DNA of 64,000 nucleotides from Mesorhizobium sp. J428 (lineage in GTDB: Bacteria; Pseudomonadota; Alphaproteobacteria; Rhizobiales; Rhizobiaceae): assembly GCF_024699925.1 (NCBI RefSeq), contig NZ_JAJOMX010000001.1, forward strand, positions 2,332,001 through 2,396,000, in the 5' to 3' direction. The notes under the pieces were generated by a model that was not told the DNA's origin, did no database searches, and worked only from the letters and a program-made list of their open reading frames with translations. Below, in pieces: positions 60,557-64,000 of this stretch; positions within the stretch are counted from its first letter, which is position 1; every line of letters starts with the position of its first letter. Made by a program: the position numbers and the translations under genes.

Positions 60557-61518
60557 CAAGCCGCCTCCCGCTCGCCGGCGTCGGCGGACACCGGAGCAAG
60601 CCGTTCGTCTTCGGGCAGAAAGCCGAGCAGGAAATCGGCAGCCTTGCTGGCTTGCGACGCTGCGCGGACGATGGCGCGATTGTCCTCGCGCAGAACCTCG
60701 GCCCAGGAGCCGATGTAATCGGCGTGCCGCACGGTCGGCACGATGCCGAGCGCAGCACAGCAGAATGCCGCTGAAATCTCGGCTATCAGCTCCTCGAAGG
60801 CGCATTTCTTCGTGCCAAAGGAACCGGAGAGGTCGCGGTTCAGGCGATGCGGCGCCCCGCTGGCATGGGAGCATTCATGCAGGGCGGTCCGATGCCAGTT
60901 GATGGGCTCGAAGAAAGCCTGAGGCGGCGGGACCATGACATAATCGTGCGCCGGCACATAGAAGGCACGGTCGCCGCCGATCCGGAAATCGATCCCGCTC
61001 GCCTTGATCAGCGCATCCACCTTCGGCTCGATCAGGCCGGGTTCGGGCGGTGGCGCGACAATGGCGAGGTCGCCTGGCAGGCCCTCGCATTGCGCCAGGT
61101 TGAAAACCGTGAAGCGCTTCAGAAACGGGATCGCCTGGGCTTTTTCACCAGTCTCCCGCGACCGTTTCTTCTCGTCGTCGGGAATGAATCGATCAGCATA
61201 GACGACCGTCGTTCCGCGTTCGCCCTTACGCACATTCCCGCCGAGCGCGAGCGCCTGCCTGAAGGTGAGCCAACTCTGGCCGGGGAAGCCATGCTCGATC
61301 ACAGCACCCCAGAGGATCAGCACATTGATGCCGGAATAACCTCGGCCGGTGGCGGCGTTCTTCGGCATGGCGAGCGGCGCCTTCGCCGCCGCCGTGCCCC
61401 AGGGCTGGATCCAGGGCAGCCGGCCGGCCTCCAGCTCGGCGAGGATCTTTCCTGTGATTTCGTCATAGAGGCTCGTCCGGTCGGAGCCGGAACGGGCGCG
61501 AACGGCATGTCTGGACAT
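60556..61518 (-). CDS. ardC: ArdC-like antirestriction protein
   Basis: 320 residues. The N-terminal ssDNA-binding ArdC domain (LYDEITGKILAELEAGRLPWIQPWG, YSGINVLILWGA, LTFRQALALGGNVRKGERGTTVVYA) is followed by a zincin-like metallopeptidase domain with HECSH at 214-218 (HExxH) and GSFGTKKCAFEELIAEISAAFCCAALGI. ArdC protects the incoming single strand from restriction. GGAG lies eight bases before ATG 61518. Coupled to a HEPN-like gene. Confidence 0.93.
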   Translation of the reverse strand: MSRHAVRARSGSDRTSLYDEITGKILAELEAGRLPWIQPWGTAAAKAPLAMPKNAATGRGYSGINVLILWGAVIEHGFPGQSWLTFRQALALGGNVRKGERGTTVVYADRFIPDDEKKRSRETGEKAQAIPFLKRFTVFNLAQCEGLPGDLAIVAPPPEPGLIEPKVDALIKASGIDFRIGGDRAFYVPAHDYVMVPPPQAFFEPINWHRTALHECSHASGAPHRLNRDLSGSFGTKKCAFEELIAEISAAFCCAALGIVPTVRHADYIGSWAEVLREDNRAIVRAASQASKAADFLLGFLPEDERLAPVSADAGEREAA

Positions 61519-61531
61519 CGCGGGTCTCCGC

Positions 61532-61675
61532 GACGGGCGCCGGAGGCCTTTCCTCCAGCCTTCAACCCGTCACGGCAAACCCGGTCCGCACTCTCACTCT
61601 CGGGGCGTTGCGGGGTTCACCCCGCAGAAGGGGTCGGCCGAGACCGTGGCTCGGCCGCAGGGGAAGGCTTTCCCC
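61532..61675 (-). promoter_or_regulatory. Hairpin series upstream of ardC
   Basis: Four stems in 145 bases. Nearest the gene: GACGGG (61532-61537) with CCCGTC (61566-61571) and inner GGAGG (61542-61546) with CCTCC (61552-61556). Then a palindrome TGCGGGGTTCACCCCGCA (61609-61626), CGGCCGAG (61635-61642) with CTCGGCCG (61650-61657), and GGGGAA (61660-61665) with TTCCCC (61670-61675). The rest of the 61676-61825 gap has no gene. Confidence 0.65.
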
Positions 61676-61825
61676 TCCCGCCCATTTCCGGATCACGGCT
61701 CTGCGGCTTCCAATCTGCAGACCGTTGACTTCCAATTATCATGCTTCACGGTTCCAATGTTCCGGGATCGGAATTTGGCGTAGCCAATGCGGGCGTCCGA
61801 GCGGGCTATCAGTATCGTCCGGCTT

Positions 61826-61876
61826 ATGATACAAAACCTCAGAGTATAGAATCCATATACCGAGTATTTGTATCAT
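61826..61876 (+). promoter_or_regulatory. AbiE promoter with autoregulatory inverted repeat
   Basis: ATGATACAAA (61826-61835) and TTTGTATCAT (61867-61876) form a 10-base perfect inverted repeat flanking the AT-rich presumed promoter. The right arm overlaps the antitoxin start codon. AbiEi antitoxins are known to repress their own promoter by binding two inverted repeats, which fits this layout. Confidence 0.75.
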
Positions 61877-62492
61877 GCGCCAGACCGGCTCCCAGCGCCA
61901 AGCCGCCCAAGCTCTTCTCAAAGAGCGCGGAATCGTGCGCCTGGCCGAACTGCGCGCTGCTGGCATAACCGCTGCCACGATGAGCCGCATGGAGCGCGAT
62001 GGCGAGGTGCTGCGGCTCGCCCGGGGGCTATATCAGCTCCCCGATGCGCCGCTGGATGCAAGCCATGGCCTGGCCGAAGCCGCCAAGCGTGTGCCCAAGG
62101 GCGTGATCTGCCTGGTTTCGGCGCTCGCTTTCCACGGCCTCACCGACCAGCTTCCGAGGAAGGTCTGGCTCGCTATCGGACAGAAGGACTGGGCACCCAA
62201 GCCCGATAATTCCTCCATTCGGATCGTTCGCTTCACTGAGGCCCTGCTCACGGAGGGCATCGAGACGCACAAGATCGAAGGTGTGCCGGTGAAGGTCTTC
62301 GGTGTCGCCAAGACCATCGCAGATTGCTTCCGGCATCGCAGCAAGATCGGCCTGACAGTCGCGATCGAAGGCCTCCAGGAAGCACTGCGTCAACGCAAGG
62401 CCACGCCGGGCGAGATTGCCAGCCAGGCCGAGCGCGGCGGCGTGGCCACGGTCATCCGGCCTTATCTGGAGGCGCTGACAGCCAATGGCTAA
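61875..62492 (+). CDS. AbiEi-family antitoxin (type IV)
   Basis: 205 residues: N-terminal winged HTH (RQAAQALLKERGIVRLAELRAAGITAATMSRMERDGEVLRLARGLYQLP) and a C-terminal AbiEi domain (GVICLVSALAFHGLTDQLPRKVWLAI, KTIADCFRHRSKIG). It neutralises the AbiEii nucleotidyltransferase without direct contact and represses the operon. Overlaps the toxin gene by eight bases. Confidence 0.9.
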   Translation: MRQTGSQRQAAQALLKERGIVRLAELRAAGITAATMSRMERDGEVLRLARGLYQLPDAPLDASHGLAEAAKRVPKGVICLVSALAFHGLTDQLPRKVWLAIGQKDWAPKPDNSSIRIVRFTEALLTEGIETHKIEGVPVKVFGVAKTIADCFRHRSKIGLTVAIEGLQEALRQRKATPGEIASQAERGGVATVIRPYLEALTANG

Positions 62493-63354
62493 GGAGATCA
62501 GGAATATCGGCGCCTCCGTCCGGGCGCGACTGCTGCAACTGTCCAGGCAGAACGGCCAGAGTTTCGAGCTGGTGCTAACCCGCTTCGCGCTGGAACGGCT
62601 CCTCTTCCGTCTCGGCCAGTCCCGTCATTCAAACCGCTTCGTGCTCAAGGGCGCCATGCTCTTCATGAGCTGGTTCGACGATCCGCACCGCGGCACGCGC
62701 GATCTCGATCTGCTGGGCTTCGGGGATCCCGAGCCCGAAGAGATGTTGGAAACATTCCGGGAAATCCTTGCCGATGCCGCGAATGACGGGGTGAGCTTCG
62801 ACGTCGGCGCCCTTCGGGTCGATCGCATCCGGGAAGATGTGGACTATGGCGGGCTGAGGCTCAAAACCACGGCCTCGATCAGCGGAGCACGGATCAGCCT
62901 GTCGATCGATATCGGCTTCGGCGACGCGCTGGAGCCGGGCGCTGAGATGCTGGACTATCCGACGCTGCTAGATTTCCCTGCGCCCCGGCTAAGGGCCTAT
63001 GCCCGCGAGACGGTCATCGCCGAGAAGTTCCAGGCGATGGTGGCGCTCGGCCGCGCGAACAGCCGGATGAAGGACTTCTATGACATCTGGATTCTCAGCC
63101 GATCGTTCGCATTCCACGATGACCGGCTGCCGCGTGCCATTGCAGCGACCTTCGCCCGTCGCGGAACGCCGATTCCGACAGAATTGCCGGACGCACTCAC
63201 ACCAGCATTCGCGGCAGACGAACAGAAACAGCGGCAATGGAAGGCATTCGCTGAAGACGTCGCCCTCGATCCCGGCGATCTGACGAATGTTATTGGGGAT
63301 ATCGCCGAATTCCTGATGCCGCACGCTGCGGTTGCCGCACAGGTGACACAATAA
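62485..63354 (+). CDS. AbiEii-family nucleotidyltransferase toxin
   Basis: 289 residues. The nucleotidyltransferase motif reads FVLKGAMLF (Lys55) then GTRDLDLLGFG (Asp73 and Asp75 of the D-x-D), with a conserved AEKFQAMVALGRANSRMKDFYDIWILSR segment. AbiEii toxins transfer nucleotides to target RNAs and stop growth; they stabilise elements and can abort phage infection. Ends in DUF1814 style. Following 40 bases are non-coding. Confidence 0.92.
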   Translation: MAKEIRNIGASVRARLLQLSRQNGQSFELVLTRFALERLLFRLGQSRHSNRFVLKGAMLFMSWFDDPHRGTRDLDLLGFGDPEPEEMLETFREILADAANDGVSFDVGALRVDRIREDVDYGGLRLKTTASISGARISLSIDIGFGDALEPGAEMLDYPTLLDFPAPRLRAYARETVIAEKFQAMVALGRANSRMKDFYDIWILSRSFAFHDDRLPRAIAATFARRGTPIPTELPDALTPAFAADEQKQRQWKAFAEDVALDPGDLTNVIGDIAEFLMPHAAVAAQVTQ

Positions 63355-63395
63355 ATAGAGCGTTAGGGCACAACCGATGCCAGCCAGGGGCGCTA

Positions 63396-64000
63396 TTATG
63401 GATGCCGATCATATCTTAGCCCAGCCGCAGTGATAAAGGCATGGTTCCGCAAGCGCGCGTCCCCGATCAAATCGGCCCACTCTATCACCTCGATTATGCC
63501 GCGGAACTTGCCGCCGAGCTCCTGAATGCGGCCACGACCATTTGACGTTGTGCGCCAACCATTCGTGTGAATCTCGAGCTTTCCAACGATGTCAGCGACG
63601 ACGTAGCAATAGAAAATGCAGTCATCCGCAACGCGCACTCGCGCATTGCGGAAGTCCATAATCTCGCCCTTTTGCAGCTTTGTAATTACTCGCTGATTTG
63701 GCTCATGGGCGTGTAGCGCTCGTCGTAGTCTTTCCGCCCAGGGTGCTTGAATTCGACCAGCATAACCCGTTTCAGCGGGTCTTCACCCTCAGCTCCTAAC
63801 CCATGAAGGCGATCATAGATGAGGAGATCGGGCCGTTTCGTGCTTGCATCGCCCTCGACAAGCTGCGTGAACGGCACGTCGGACGCAAAGTATTTCGTGA
63901 ACGTGAGGCGTTCATCAATAATCCAGAGATCGTGGTCCGCCCGTTCAACTTTGGCCGGATCATCGCCCCGGAGCTTCATGGGGCAGATGAACTGATGCAG
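63396..64000 (-). pseudogene. 3' end of an unidentified gene, frameshifted, cut by the right edge
   Basis: Read from the right edge: LHQFICPMKLRGDDPAKVERADHDLWIIDERLTFTKYFASDVPF... VMLVEFKHPGRKDYDERYTPMSQISE then TAA at 63686. One base appears missing there: the next frame continues as ITKLQKGEIMDFRNARVRVADDCIFYCYVVADIVGKLEIHTNGWR to 63396. The VEFKHPGR segment resembles restriction-nuclease-like folds. I remember similar C-termini in large ATP-binding proteins of defence islands but cannot name it. The 5' portion is outside the window. Confidence 0.65.

Noticed and set aside
1..64000. Insertion sequences, integrases, tRNA genes, CRISPR arrays
   Set aside because: No transposase or integrase motif, no tRNA cloverleaf and no regularly spaced repeat array was recognised by reading; the three repA repeats are iteron-like, not CRISPR.

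Overview
The window is a 64-kb piece of a high-GC alphaproteobacterial integrative/conjugative element or conjugative plasmid (Rhizobiales-type by gene content). No rRNA, tRNA, CRISPR array, integrase or intact insertion sequence was recognised. The backbone has a trb-type mating apparatus, a TraG coupling protein, an RlxS-like relaxase with DUF3363, and a RepA/ParA/ribbon-helix-helix maintenance block. A right-hand accessory block holds DUF736, DUF2493, toprim, methylase-helicase, ParB and ArdC genes. This gene set is characteristic of such elements. Family names come from recognising motifs by eye, not from database searches.

Layout. 1-7.3 kb, minus strand: trbJ (cut by the edge), trbE, trbD, trbC, trbB, a ribbon-helix-helix gene and traG. 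7.4-36.2 kb is metal and redox cargo, bracketed by two diverged copies of the relaxase 3' end. It contains: a sulfur-relay and methylation operon opposite an ArsR-rhodanese regulator (8.3-14.8 kb); a CDF protein and dmeRF (14.9-16.8 kb); a long periplasmic copper and thiol-redox operon (17.2-27.2 kb); a MerR-type regulator with a Zn/Cd/Pb-type ATPase (27.7-30.4 kb); a ZIP transporter with a two-domain multicopper oxidase (30.4-32.8 kb); and a mer operon (33.0-36.2 kb). 36.3-43.8 kb returns to the backbone: relaxase, candidate oriT, transglycosylase, TraF peptidase, ParA, RepA and excisionase-like HTH. 43.8-64 kb is accessory. It includes a visibly AT-richer island at 46.9-49.4 kb (ribbon-helix-helix, ParB-like protein, D12-class adenine methyltransferase), conserved element genes, ArdC, a HEPN-like gene, an AbiE toxin-antitoxin pair and the 3' end of an unidentified gene.

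How the genes work together. The trb/traG/relaxase set would move the element and RepA/ParA/ParB would maintain it. ArdC, the methylase-helicase and the D12 methyltransferase probably act on entry or in conflict with restriction. The cargo would detoxify mercury, Zn/Cd/Pb, Co/Ni and copper. The copper operon couples a multicopper oxidase and two c-type cytochromes to SCO, PCuAC, TlpA, DsbA and CcdA redox proteins.

Two cautions and two leads. Nine conserved genes carry single-base frameshifts, mostly in short homopolymers, so either the sequence has indel errors or many genes are recently broken. Several accessory genes have nested hairpins immediately upstream of their Shine-Dalgarno sequence, with different sequence but the same shape, which may be a shared control element. 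The AT-rich ParB-like/HEPN-like/methyltransferase island is a candidate uncharacterised system.
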